The position numbers were made by a program, and so were the translations under genes. Below are positions 25,762 to 34,696 of a stretch of DNA of 64,000 bases, in pieces (the stretch's first letter is position 1; each line of letters begins with the position of its first letter). Source of the DNA: JB111 sp049856295 (GTDB lineage: Bacteria; Actinomycetota; Actinomycetes; Actinomycetales; Actinomycetaceae). Location of the stretch: assembly GCF_049856295.1 (NCBI RefSeq), contig NZ_JBNDMZ010000008.1, positions 1 to 64,000 of the forward strand. Direction: 5' to 3'. The notes under the pieces are model-generated. The model was not told the DNA's origin, did no database searches, and saw nothing but the letters and a program-made list of their open reading frames with translations.

Positions 25762-27522
25762 TCAGACCCGTGCGAGCTTTCGCGTGAGCAGGCCGAGGAC
25801 GATGAGCCCGCCCGCGAGAGCGGCGAGCGGGAGCGAGGCTCCTGCCCCCGTCTCCGGCAGCTCGTTCACCGGGCTCCCGGCGTTCGCCGACCCGTCGGTC
25901 GCGGGCGCCTGCGGAGTGGTGCCGTGGTCGACGACCTCGACCACGACCGGAGTGGTGGCGTCGACGTCCGGGCCGTTGCCGGGGTCGGTCCCCGGGTCGC
26001 TCGGATTCGTCGGGTCGGTCGGGTCCACCGGGTCAACGGGGTCCGTCGGGTCGGACGGGTCCGTGGGGTCGGTCGGGTCGACCGGGTCAACGGGGTCCGT
26101 CGGGTCGGTCGGGTCGACCGGGTCAACGGGGTCCGTCGGGTCGGTCGGCGTGACCTCGTCGACGATCTCGGTCTCCCCGATGATCGTCACCGTCGGGTCG
26201 CCGACGTCGATCGGCACGGTGATCGGCAGCGTGATGACGTTGCCGGACAGGACGTCCTCGATGAGCGACCCGGACGAGCCGGCGTCGGAGCCGGGCTCCT
26301 GGGTGACGACCACCTCCGAGACCGGGGCGACCGGTCCTGTGGTCGCAGCCGGTGCGGTCCGGTCGATGGTCGTGTCGCCGAGGAGGGACAGCGAGAGGTC
26401 GCCGACCGTGACCGGCACCGTGATCGGTGCGGTGACGGTGTTGTCCGCGACCACGTCGCTCAGCAGTCCGTCGCCGAGCAGGTCGCCCAGCAGGCCGTCG
26501 ACCGGTCCGCTGTCCCCGTTCTCGTCCACGGGAGCGGCCTCGACCGGCTGGGCCGAGGTGTCCACGGTGGTGGTCGACACCGGCGCCGGGGCGGCCGGTG
26601 TCTCGGTGGTGTCGACGGTCGTCTCGCCGAGCACGGTGGCGGTGATGTCGCCGACGTCGACCGGGACGGTCACCGGCGCGGTGACGGTGTTGTCCGCGAC
26701 GACGTCGCTGATCGCGGCGTCGTCGGCCGGAGCGGGAGCTGCGGGCGCGTCGACGGTGGTGGTCGACACCGGTGCGTCGGATCCCGTCGTCTCCGTGTCG
26801 CCGTCGCTCGGTGCCACGGTCTCGTCGATCGTGGTCTCGCCGAGCACGGTGGCGGTGATGTCGCCGACATCGACGGGGACGGTCACCGGCGCGGTGACGG
26901 TGTTGTCCGCGACGACGTCGCTGATCGCGGCGTCGTCCGCCGGAGCGGGTGCTGCCGGCGCGTCGACGCTGGTGGTCGACGTGGGTGCGGCGGCCGGCGC
27001 GGTCACCCCGGACTCCGTCCGCTCGACGTCGGTGGTGCCACCCACGGTGACGACCGGGTCGCCGGCCGTGACCGGTGCCGTGATCGGCAGGGTGGCAGTG
27101 TTGTCCGCGACGACGTCGAGCGCGATCGGCTCGTCGGGGTCCGTCGTCGGCGCCGGTTCGGCCGGCTCTGCCGGGACGGCCGTACCGGCGGCCTCCGGCA
27201 GCTCGGTGGGCGCCTCGTCGCCCGCGGACGCGTCGTCCGTCGTGATCTCCACCGTGGAGGTCGGCACCGCCTCGGCGGCCGGCACCTCCTCGGACCGGAC
27301 GTCGGTGTCACCGAGCACGGTGGCGGTGACGTCCCCGAGGTCGATCGGGGCGGTCACCGGTGCGGTGACCACGTTGTCGGCGACGACGTCCTCGACGAGG
27401 CCGTCGAGCGTGGTGTCGTCGTCCAGCAGGCCGTCGTCGGCGTGGGCCGCTGCGGCCCCGGCGACGAGCAGCCCGCCCGAGAGCACTGTGACTCTCAGGG
27501 CATGGCGTAGCAGTGCATGCAT
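25762..27522 (-). CDS. LPXTG surface protein with six chaplin-like repeats
   Basis: A 586-residue cell-wall protein. A signal peptide (1-28, ending AHA) is followed by six repeats of about 30 residues at about 44-73, 136-165, 201-232, 272-303, 355-386 and 423-453. An Asp/Pro/Thr repeat stalk (about 458-512), LPETG at 555-559, a hydrophobic helix and a basic tail complete it. The repeats (for example SGNVITLPITVPIDVG) follow the chaplin pattern of streptomycete surface amyloids but have no Cys. They are separated by Ala/Pro/Thr linkers. AAGGAG precedes the ATG at 27522. Sortase would anchor it to peptidoglycan; no sortase gene is in the window. It follows a second secreted protein gene by 80 bases. 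Confidence 0.82.
   Translation of the reverse strand: MHALLRHALRVTVLSGGLLVAGAAAAHADDGLLDDDTTLDGLVEDVVADNVVTAPVTAPIDLGDVTATVLGDTDVRSEEVPAAEAVPTSTVEITTDDASAGDEAPTELPEAAGTAVPAEPAEPAPTTDPDEPIALDVVADNTATLPITAPVTAGDPVVTVGGTTDVERTESGVTAPAAAPTSTTSVDAPAAPAPADDAAISDVVADNTVTAPVTVPVDVGDITATVLGETTIDETVAPSDGDTETTGSDAPVSTTTVDAPAAPAPADDAAISDVVADNTVTAPVTVPVDVGDITATVLGETTVDTTETPAAPAPVSTTTVDTSAQPVEAAPVDENGDSGPVDGLLGDLLGDGLLSDVVADNTVTAPITVPVTVGDLSLSLLGDTTIDRTAPAATTGPVAPVSEVVVTQEPGSDAGSSGSLIEDVLSGNVITLPITVPIDVGDPTVTIIGETEIVDEVTPTDPTDPVDPVDPTDPTDPVDPVDPTDPTDPSDPTDPVDPVDPTDPTNPSDPGTDPGNGPDVDATTPVVVEVVDHGTTPQAPATDGSANAGSPVNELPETGAGASLPLAALAGGLIVLGLLTRKLARV
26005..26148 (-). repeat. In-gene tandem repeat coding the Asp/Pro/Thr stalk
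   Basis: Repeating GGGTCGGTCGGGTCGACC-type units on the plus strand encode DPTDPVDPVDPTDP on the minus strand. This stretch is prone to length change by slippage and gives a rigid spacer between repeat domain and wall anchor. Confidence 0.8.
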
Positions 27523-27602
27523 GGTCTGTCTCCTTGGAATCTGCCGTGAGTGCGCGGATGCGCGTGGATGCGTGTGCCGGCACGCGTGCCGGCGGGCATC
27601 AC

Positions 27603-29333
27603 TCAGGCAGGGGAGACCGGGACCTCGTGATCGACGTCGAGGAGGGCACGGTCGGCGGAGTCGCCGACCGGCCAGGACAGCTGGGTCGTGTCGAACTCGA
27701 AGCGGGCGCCGGGCGTGCTGTCGGCCCCGCCGGCCCGCACCGGAGAGTCGCCGCCCTGCGTGACGACCGCGAACGAGTGGCCCGCCTGGGCGACGGCGTC
27801 GAGGCCGTGCTGGGGACCCGAGTGCTCGGCCTCCGGTGCCAGTGCCTGCGACGGAGCGACCCGCGCGGCGACGTCGTCGGCGACCTGGACGGAGGTGGCG
27901 ACGGCGGCCGGAACGACCTCGGGGACGTGGTCGGTCGCGACGTCGACGACGACGCCCGACTCCACGGCCGTGCGCGCGGCGGGCGTGGAGCTCGCGGTGA
28001 TCTCGACCGCCGGGCTCTGCGACCCGGACGGGACGACCGACTCCGCCGGGTTGGGCGTCTGCGCCGGGCCCCCCGCGGGTGCCTCGGGCGCGACGGCGGT
28101 GGGCGGGACCTCGTCGGCTGCGGGCGGTGTGCCGGCGGGCGCGTCGTCCTGCGTCGGGCCGGGCTCGTCGAGCGACGGCGCGAGGATGCCGATGTCGACG
28201 ACGTCCTCGACATCCACGACCGGCTCGGCGATCGTCACGACCTCGTCGACGGCGGGCCGCAGCGGAGCGACCACCGGGTCGACCGCACGGACCACCGGGG
28301 CGACGGCGTCGAGAACGGGGTCCACGACGTCGAGGACGGGAGCGGCGCCTGTGGTCACGGGCTCGACGACCGTGCCGACCGGCTCGAGCACCGGACGCAG
28401 CGAGTCCGTCACCGGTCGGACCGACTCGAGGGCCGGCGCGACGACCTCGTCGGTCACGGGCGTGAGCACGGCGTCGGTGACCGGCGTGAGCGGATCGACC
28501 ACCTCTCCGACGAGCTCGCCGAGCGTCGTCGTCAGCTCCTCGACGGGCGCGGTCACCTCCTCGACGACGGGGCTCAGGGCGTCGGACAGGTAGGTGAGCG
28601 GGGATCGGTCGGCGGGCTGCCCCGCCTCGTCGGCGACCGGAGCGTCGTCGGCCGCGGCGGCGTCGCGCTCCGGGGTGGGCTCGTTCTGGGCGGCCGGTGC
28701 GGGCGCGGTTGCCGCGTCGGGCTGTGCGGGCTCGGTCTGCGTGGCCGGTTCGTGCGACTCGTCCGCGTCGACGTCGGAGGTGCCAGGCTCCGGGCCCTCG
28801 GTGTCCGCGTCGCCGGCGCCCTCCTGGCCCGGTGCGGCATCGTCGGCCGGGGCGGCGTCGCCCGGGGCGGGGGGTGCCACCTCCTCGCCGGGCGCAGCGA
28901 GCTCGTCGGCCGCGGCGGCGTCGTCGGTGACGGCTCCAGCCGGCACGTCGACGTCGACGGTGGTGTCGTGCTCGGGAGCGGGTGGGATCGCCGACGGGTC
29001 GTCGGTGGCCGCCTCGTCGGCGGCCACGGGAACGCTCTCGGCCGGCTCGGGGTCGGGCGATGGCGGGACGGCCAGCTCGACGACGGGGTCGATGACGTGC
29101 TCCGCCACCGGATCGACCACGTGCTCGCCGATTCCCTCGAGCACGGAGGTGAGCACCGAGTCCTGGGTGTCCCCCGTGGTGACGCCCTCGTCGTCGTCGG
29201 CTGCGGCCGGGGAGGCGAGCGCGATGCCGACGACGACGAGGGCGCCGGTCCCACCGAGGGCCCGCAGGCTCCGGTCGGCCCAGCGCGGCAGGCGTCCGCG
29301 CCCGCTCTGCACCTGGCCCTCGACCGGTCTCAT
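27603..29333 (-). CDS. Secreted Val/Pro heptad-repeat protein, unknown function
   Basis: A 576-residue protein. An Arg-rich N-terminus and hydrophobic core (about 24-45, ending SPAAA) form a signal peptide. A long acidic Ala/Pro/Glu-rich disordered part (about 90-240) is followed at about 245-380 by a 7-residue periodicity with Pro and Val at fixed places (PVTDSL-RPVLEPV-GTVVEPV style). A shorter copy of the pattern lies at about 60-90. No LPXTG or membrane anchor is seen at the C-terminus. The start at 29333 begins the signal peptide; a GTG 13 codons earlier is possible. It is probably co-transcribed with the chaplin-like gene, and a joint surface role is inferred. Confidence 0.68.
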   Translation of the reverse strand: MRPVEGQVQSGRGRLPRWADRSLRALGGTGALVVVGIALASPAAADDDEGVTTGDTQDSVLTSVLEGIGEHVVDPVAEHVIDPVVELAVPPSPDPEPAESVPVAADEAATDDPSAIPPAPEHDTTVDVDVPAGAVTDDAAAADELAAPGEEVAPPAPGDAAPADDAAPGQEGAGDADTEGPEPGTSDVDADESHEPATQTEPAQPDAATAPAPAAQNEPTPERDAAAADDAPVADEAGQPADRSPLTYLSDALSPVVEEVTAPVEELTTTLGELVGEVVDPLTPVTDAVLTPVTDEVVAPALESVRPVTDSLRPVLEPVGTVVEPVTTGAAPVLDVVDPVLDAVAPVVRAVDPVVAPLRPAVDEVVTIAEPVVDVEDVVDIGILAPSLDEPGPTQDDAPAGTPPAADEVPPTAVAPEAPAGGPAQTPNPAESVVPSGSQSPAVEITASSTPAARTAVESGVVVDVATDHVPEVVPAAVATSVQVADDVAARVAPSQALAPEAEHSGPQHGLDAVAQAGHSFAVVTQGGDSPVRAGGADSTPGARFEFDTTQLSWPVGDSADRALLDVDHEVPVSPA

Positions 29334-29632
29334 GGCTTGTCTCGTCCCCCAGACGAATATCGCGTAGATCACACTCTATCGAGGCTGGCCGGGCCCGCAA
29401 CCCGTGGGGCCGGACGATCGGGCTCCGGGACGGTGGAGCCCTCACGGAGGGGGAGGACCGGAGGGCGATGCGAGCGGACGGTCGCACGGTCGGCGTGAGG
29501 TACGACGCGGAGGAGTGGCGCCGTGGCATCCTCGGGCCCGCGACGACCGGCCGGAACGCGCGGGCCGCGCAACGGGCCGACACCGACACCCGGTGGCGAG
29601 CGCACCACGACGACAGCCTGACGAGGAGACGC

Positions 29633-30361
29633 ATGGACCGGACCCCACGGCTCGCGAGCGAGGTCTTCCGGGGCAACGCCGCCGGGGGTGTCGCACTGGT
29701 GCTCACGCTCCTGGCCTTCGTCCCGATCATGATCTCCCGCGTGGCCGAGGTGGACGAGTACGCGACCACCGCGGAGTGGCTGCGGGACTACTTCCTGTCC
29801 CTGACCATGCCGATCTTCCTCATGTACTGGGTGCTCTTCGCGGCAACGCACGTCTTCTTCACCCACCGGGTCTTCACCCGGATGTCGGCGCGGGATCTCC
29901 GCCGGTTCGCTGCGGTCCAGCGGCGCGCCGGCCGGTCGTGGTGGCGGTCCGTCCTCGGCGAGTCGAGCGCCGAGTCGTGGACCGTCCAGGGCGGGCTCGT
30001 CGCGGCCATCGGCGTCCTCACGATCGCCCAGACCGATCAGTTCCGGACCTCGATCTGGATGATCCTGCTGGGCTTCGCCGCCGTCGCGGGGTCCTGGGCG
30101 CTCATGGTCTACGCGTACGCGACCAGGTACATGCGGCTCGACTCCGGAGGGGCCCTCGAGTTCGATCTGCTCTCCGAGCCCGGGTACCGGGACTACCTGA
30201 CGATGTCCGTGCTCACCTCGACCATGCAGGGGTCCGGGGTGCGGTGCCGGACGAGCGGCGCCTGGTCGGTCATGCGGACCCACTCGATGCTCGCGTTCGC
30301 GTTCAACACGGTCATCGTCGCGATGACCGTCAGCCTGCTCGTCGGTGGCTTCGGTTCCTGA
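29633..30361 (+). CDS. DUF1345-like membrane protein
   Basis: A 242-residue protein with about five transmembrane helices. The C-terminal half (YRDYLTMSVLTSTMQGS, then RTHSMLAFAFNTVIVAM) resembles the DUF1345 family of uncharacterised membrane proteins. GAGGAG precedes the ATG at 29633; an open frame upstream is not protein-like. It is divergent from the secreted protein genes. Confidence 0.7.
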   Translation: MDRTPRLASEVFRGNAAGGVALVLTLLAFVPIMISRVAEVDEYATTAEWLRDYFLSLTMPIFLMYWVLFAATHVFFTHRVFTRMSARDLRRFAAVQRRAGRSWWRSVLGESSAESWTVQGGLVAAIGVLTIAQTDQFRTSIWMILLGFAAVAGSWALMVYAYATRYMRLDSGGALEFDLLSEPGYRDYLTMSVLTSTMQGSGVRCRTSGAWSVMRTHSMLAFAFNTVIVAMTVSLLVGGFGS

Positions 30362-30387
30362 ACGCGCCGCTTCGGCTCCTGACCGCG

Positions 30388-30431
30388 CCGCGGTGACCCC
30401 GATCGACCGCGGCCGATCGAGGTCACCGCGG
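30388..30431. terminator. 18-bp stem terminator between convergent genes
   Basis: The arms starting CCGCGGTGACCCCGATCG match their complements at 17 of 18 positions around a loop of about 8 bases. It lies between the DUF1345 gene and the convergent histidine kinase gene. Confidence 0.8.
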
Positions 30432-30453
30432 CCCGCCCGCGAGGAACGTTCCC

Positions 30454-31650
30454 TCACCCCACCGGGAGGGTCGCGGTGACCGCGAACCCGCCCTCCGGCG
30501 TCGGGCCGATGTCCGAGGTGCCACCGAGCGCGCGGGTCCGGTCGCGGATGCCCGCGAGCCCGAGTCCGGCACCGGCCGACGCCGTCACCTCGCCCGTGGC
30601 GGGCCCGTTGACGACGGCGACACCCACCTCGTCCGCCCCGACGGCGAGCGTGACGGCCACCTCGGCGCCCGGCGCGTGCCGCAGGGCGTTGCTCAGCCCC
30701 TCCTGGACGATGCGGTAGGCGGTGAGCCCGGTGGCGGGCGGGACGGTCTCCGGGCCGGCGCCCCGGTGGTCGAACGTGATCGTCGCGCCGGAGCTGCGCG
30801 CGCCGTCGACGAGCTCGGCCACGTCGGTGAGCGACGGTTGCGGAGCGAGGTCCGCGTCCTCGGTGCCGCGCAGGATGCTGAGCAGGCCGCGCATCTCGGT
30901 GAGCGCCGAGCGGGAGGACTGCGCGATGGACGCGAACTCCGCGTCCACCTCCGGCGAGGTGTCGCTGAGGCGGAAGGGCGCCGTCGTCGCCTGGACGGAG
31001 ATGACGGACATCGAGTGCGCGACGACGTCGTGCATCTCCTGCGCGATCCGGTTGCGCTCCTGGAGCTCGGTGCGCCGCTCGGACTCCTCGGCGCGGGCCC
31101 GCCGCTCCTCGGTCAGGGCGGTCCGTCCGCGCAGGAGGAGCCGGAGCCCGCTGCCGGCCGCGAGCAGGCCGGCCCCGATGCCCGCGGTGACGATCGCGTT
31201 GGCGACCGCACCGCCCGCGTCGGGCCGCAGGAGGACGGCCACGACCGAGAGGGCCGACCCGCCGAGCCAGAGGCCGGCGCCCCACCGCCACCCGTGCAGG
31301 AGCGTGAGGACGAGCAGGTTGAGGAGGAAGGCGATCATCGTCGGCACGGGCCAGGGCCACGGGGCCGACGACGACGCCGCTGCCGCCGCCGTGCCCACGG
31401 CCCCCGCGAGGGCGAGACCGAGCGAGACGGCGGGCCACCGCACGGCGAGGACGAGAGCCCCCGAGGTCGCGAACGCGAGGACCATGGAGATCGCGACGTG
31501 GACGTCGTGGACGTTCGTCAGCACGGGCCACGTGATCGGGACGAGGACGACGGCCGTGTAGATCGTCGCCAGCCAGGTCCAGCCGGTGCGCGGCGACCGG
31601 AGGGCGAGGAGGTTCCCCACCGGGTCGTGGGACGGGGTCCGCCCGGTCAT
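30454..31650 (-). CDS. Sensor histidine kinase (HisKA_3 type)
   Basis: A 398-residue kinase with about five N-terminal membrane segments, the phospho-His in AQEMHDVVAHSMSV, and an ATPase domain with EGLSNALRHAPG and GLGLAGIRDR motifs. The ATG overlaps the stop of the upstream membrane protein by 4 bases. The likely partner is the divergent response regulator at 32552-33235. The signal is unknown. Confidence 0.9.
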   Translation of the reverse strand: MTGRTPSHDPVGNLLALRSPRTGWTWLATIYTAVVLVPITWPVLTNVHDVHVAISMVLAFATSGALVLAVRWPAVSLGLALAGAVGTAAAAASSSAPWPWPVPTMIAFLLNLLVLTLLHGWRWGAGLWLGGSALSVVAVLLRPDAGGAVANAIVTAGIGAGLLAAGSGLRLLLRGRTALTEERRARAEESERRTELQERNRIAQEMHDVVAHSMSVISVQATTAPFRLSDTSPEVDAEFASIAQSSRSALTEMRGLLSILRGTEDADLAPQPSLTDVAELVDGARSSGATITFDHRGAGPETVPPATGLTAYRIVQEGLSNALRHAPGAEVAVTLAVGADEVGVAVVNGPATGEVTASAGAGLGLAGIRDRTRALGGTSDIGPTPEGGFAVTATLPVG

Positions 31651-32348
31651 CGCTGCTGCCCACCGATCGTCGTGCCCGTGGGTGTGCCGGAGAGCGCGAC
31701 GGAGGTGGCGCCCGCGTCCATCAGTGCCATGAGGCGCACGACGGCCGGCGTGCTGATCGCCAGCAGGAGCCCGGCGATCCCGGTGACGAGGGCGTCGAGC
31801 CAGAAGCTCTGCGCCACGGACTCCGAGATCCAGCCGTCGGGCAGCTGGGTGAGGAGCCAGGTGAGGCCGGACATCGCGTCGTCCTCGGGCAGGAAAAGTC
31901 CCCAGAACCAGTAGGTGATCCCACCGAGCGCGGCGGCCGGCCAGATGATGGCGACGAGCCCGGTGAGCAGGCGCAGGGGGAAGGCGAGCAGGCCCTCGTA
32001 GAACAGGTCGAGCCAGCGGCGTCCGTCACCCAGGAGCTTGATCCAGCCGCCGATCCCGCCGCGGTGCTCGCGGTAGCGGGGCGGGACGACCTCGGCGCCC
32101 CAGGCCTGCAGCCGCGCCCGGGAGATCTGGGCGAACCCGGTGGCGACGACGAGGGTGAGCGGCAGGACGAGCGCGCCGATCCAGACGATGAACGTCGCGA
32201 CCCCGACGGCGAAGAGCGTGACGAGCAGGACGAAGGCGATGATCGAGAGGATCATCCCCGGCAGGAGGTAGCCGAGGTCGCGACCGAGGGTGCGCAGGGT
32301 GCGGCCCGCTCGGCCCTGACTGTCGTCGGTCGGTGCGGTGGCGGTCAT
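31647..32348 (-). CDS. Sensor-domain membrane protein coupled to the kinase
   Basis: A 233-residue protein with about four transmembrane helices. It resembles the 'putative sensor' domain that is often fused to actinobacterial histidine kinases (GRDLGYLLPGMILSI and a PPRYREHRGG segment). Here it is a separate gene overlapping the kinase start by 4 bases, so it probably serves as the sensory partner. The ATG at 32348 gives the usual N-terminus; a start 24 codons upstream is less likely. Confidence 0.78.
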   Translation of the reverse strand: MTATAPTDDSQGRAGRTLRTLGRDLGYLLPGMILSIIAFVLLVTLFAVGVATFIVWIGALVLPLTLVVATGFAQISRARLQAWGAEVVPPRYREHRGGIGGWIKLLGDGRRWLDLFYEGLLAFPLRLLTGLVAIIWPAAALGGITYWFWGLFLPEDDAMSGLTWLLTQLPDGWISESVAQSFWLDALVTGIAGLLLAISTPAVVRLMALMDAGATSVALSGTPTGTTIGGQQR

Positions 32349-32551
32349 GTGGTCACGTCCGTCTCTGGTGGTTGAGGACAGTGTGTCGGAGCGGCCGGGT
32401 GCCGCGGTGGTCGTGTGCATGACAGGGACTGTCGCCGCGCGCCTCGCCGCTCCGCGTCACCCGCGGGTGTGAATCGGTCCCCTACGCACGGGGGAGGGGA
32501 GGCGCCGGAACGCCCCCGACGACGAGAGGCGTCCCCGGCTACCGTGTCCGG

Positions 32552-33235
32552 GTGAGCACACCGACCGGTACGGGCGTCGTGCGCGTCGCCGTCGTCGACG
32601 ACCAGGCGATGGTCCGGCAGGGCTTCGGCGCCCTGCTCGACGCGCAGGAGGACATGACGGTGGTCGGCAGCGCGTCCGACGGCTCCGAGGTCGTCGACCT
32701 CGTGCGCCGCACCCGCCCCGACGTCGTCCTCATGGACATCCGCATGCCGAAGGTCAACGGCCTCGACGCCACCCGCGCCGTCTTCGCCATGCCGGGGGAC
32801 GAGCACCCCCGCGTCGTCATGCTCACCACCTTCGACGCCGACGAGTACGTGTTCGCCGCCCTCCAGGCCGGGGCGAGCGGGTTCCTCCTCAAGGACGCCA
32901 CCGCCGACGAGCTCGCCGGCGCCGTGCGCGTGGTGGCGGCCGGCGAGGCGCTGCTCTCGCCGTCGATCACCCGCAAGGTCATCACCGACTACGCGGCCCG
33001 GCCCTCGGGTCGGCCGGACCCCACCGTCCTCTCGCCGCTGACCGAGCGCGAGCTCGACGTCATGCGCCTCGTCGCGACCGGGATGTCCAACGGCGAGATC
33101 GCCGGCGAGCTGTTCCTCGGCGAGCAGACCGTCAAGACGCACGTGTCCCGGATCCTCGCCAAGCTCGGCCTGCGGGACCGCACGCAGATCGTGGTCACGG
33201 CCTACGAGTCGGGGCTCGTCGCCGTCGGACGGTGA
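32552..33235 (+). CDS. NarL/LuxR-family response regulator
   Basis: A 227-residue regulator. The receiver domain has VVDDQAMVR, the phospho-Asp in VVLMDIRMPK and the Lys in FLLKDATA. The LuxR-type DNA-binding domain has LTERELDVMRLVATGMSN and EQTVKTHVSRILAKL. It starts with GTG. It is divergent from the sensor/kinase pair, and its 3' end overlaps the convergent monooxygenase gene by 34 bases. Confidence 0.93.
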   Translation: MSTPTGTGVVRVAVVDDQAMVRQGFGALLDAQEDMTVVGSASDGSEVVDLVRRTRPDVVLMDIRMPKVNGLDATRAVFAMPGDEHPRVVMLTTFDADEYVFAALQAGASGFLLKDATADELAGAVRVVAAGEALLSPSITRKVITDYAARPSGRPDPTVLSPLTERELDVMRLVATGMSNGEIAGELFLGEQTVKTHVSRILAKLGLRDRTQIVVTAYESGLVAVGR

Positions 33236-34647
33236 CCCGGCGGCTGAGCGGACGGCTGGTCGGCCGTCCGGCCGGGCGGTGCGCCCGGCGCGAGGTGCTC
33301 GCGGAGCGTTCCGCCCCGGTAGTCGCGACGCAGGCGCCCGCGGCGCTGGAGCTCGGGGACGACGCCGTCGACGAACTCCGTCAGCGAGGACGGGTACAGC
33401 GCCGACATGACGACGAAACCGTCGGCGGCCTCGGCGTCGACGATCGCGCACAGCTCGTCCGCGACCGTCGCCGGGGAGCCGGTGGGCTGGGGCTTGAGCT
33501 GGCTGATCGCCTGCCGCTGGGCGAGCTCGCGGACCGTGAGGTCCTCCGCCCGGCTCGCGCGCAGCAGCATGTCCTCGAACCCCTCGCTCCCGGTCGCGCC
33601 CCGGTGGGCGATGAGGAGGTCGGCGGCGCGGGCATCCGGGTCGAGGTCGTCCGCGTGCAGGAGGCGTCCGAGCATCGTGAGGATCTCGCGTTCGTCGAGC
33701 AGCGCAGCCATCTCCTTCAGGCGGGCGCGGGCTGCGTCGTCGGTCGCGGCCACCACGGGCTGGACCGCGGCCAGCACCCGCAGGTCGTCCGGGTCCCGGC
33801 CCCACGCGGCGGCGCGGGCGCGCAGGTCGGTGCGCAGCGCGCGCATCGCGGCCGCGTCCTCGGCGACGACGAACACCACCTCGGCCCAGCGGGCGGCGAA
33901 GGTCCGGCCCCGCTCCGAGGCGCCCGCCTGCATGAGCACCGGTCGTCCCTGCGGGCTGCGCGGCAGCGTGACCGGTCCTCGGCTCAGGGCGACCGCCTCC
34001 GGGTCCGCACCCGCACCCGCACCCGCACCCGCATCCGCGTCTGCCTCCGCACTCGCGCCTGTGTCCGGGACCCGGTGCACGTGCGCCGGGTCCGCGAACA
34101 TCCGGCGTTCCCGGTCGAGCACGAGGGCGTCCGGCCCCCACGAGTCCCACAGGTCCAGGACGGTGCGCACCACGCGGTCGGCCCGGTCGTAGCGGGCCGC
34201 CTTGCTGGGCATCGCGGACAGGCCCATGTTGCGGGCCTCGGCGTCGGTGGTCGAGGTGACGACGTTCCACGCCGTCCGGCCGCCGGAGAGGTGGTCGAGG
34301 CTGAGCATGGTGCGGGCGATGGCATAGGGCGGCAGGAAGGTGGTCGACATCGTCGCGCCCACACCCAGGTGCGTCGTGGCCGACGCCGCCACCGTGGCCA
34401 GGGTGACGGGGTCGAGGTAGATCGCCCCCTTGCCGCCGGTGCGGACGGTGGTCGCGTAGTCGCCGGCCGCGTCCTCGGGGACGGCGAGGGCGTCCGGGAA
34501 GAAGATCATGTCGAACCGGCCGCGCTCGAGCGTGCGGGCGAGGTCGGCGTAGAACGACGCGCCCAGCCAGTCCCCACGCGAGAGCGGATGGCGCCACGAC
34601 TCCGCGTACTGGCTGGTGGGGGCGTTGACCAGGGCGACGAGGTGCAT
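33202..34647 (-). CDS. LLM-class flavin monooxygenase (NtaA/SnaA/DszA family)
   Basis: A 481-residue enzyme of the bacterial-luciferase-like family that uses FMNH2 and O2. Family marks are FDMIFFPDAL, LDHLSGGRTAWNVVTS, YDRADRVV and PVLMQAGASERGR. An Ala/Asp/Gly low-complexity insert near residue 205 is encoded by a CGCACC tandem run. GGAGAG precedes the ATG at 34647. It follows the last gene of the thiamine ECF transporter operon by 49 bases on the same strand with no terminator in between, so it may belong to the TPP-controlled unit. The substrate is unknown. Confidence 0.85.
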   Translation of the reverse strand: MHLVALVNAPTSQYAESWRHPLSRGDWLGASFYADLARTLERGRFDMIFFPDALAVPEDAAGDYATTVRTGGKGAIYLDPVTLATVAASATTHLGVGATMSTTFLPPYAIARTMLSLDHLSGGRTAWNVVTSTTDAEARNMGLSAMPSKAARYDRADRVVRTVLDLWDSWGPDALVLDRERRMFADPAHVHRVPDTGASAEADADAGAGAGAGADPEAVALSRGPVTLPRSPQGRPVLMQAGASERGRTFAARWAEVVFVVAEDAAAMRALRTDLRARAAAWGRDPDDLRVLAAVQPVVAATDDAARARLKEMAALLDEREILTMLGRLLHADDLDPDARAADLLIAHRGATGSEGFEDMLLRASRAEDLTVRELAQRQAISQLKPQPTGSPATVADELCAIVDAEAADGFVVMSALYPSSLTEFVDGVVPELQRRGRLRRDYRGGTLREHLAPGAPPGRTADQPSAQPPGHRPTATSPDS

Positions 34648-34696
34648 GGGTCTCTCCGTCGGGGGTGGTGGTCCGTCGGTGGGCGTGTTCATCCGG

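Noticed and set aside
25762..29769. A 1335-codon continuous minus-strand frame suggesting one giant protein
   Set aside because: Only the part from 27522 on is protein-like, with its own ribosome site and signal peptide; the rest is the antisense shadow of the neighbouring secreted protein gene.
34011..34047. CGCACC tandem repeat inside the monooxygenase gene, considered as a CRISPR or frame-shifting repeat
   Set aside because: It is a multiple of three, keeps the frame and encodes a harmless Ala/Asp/Gly linker; there are no spacers.
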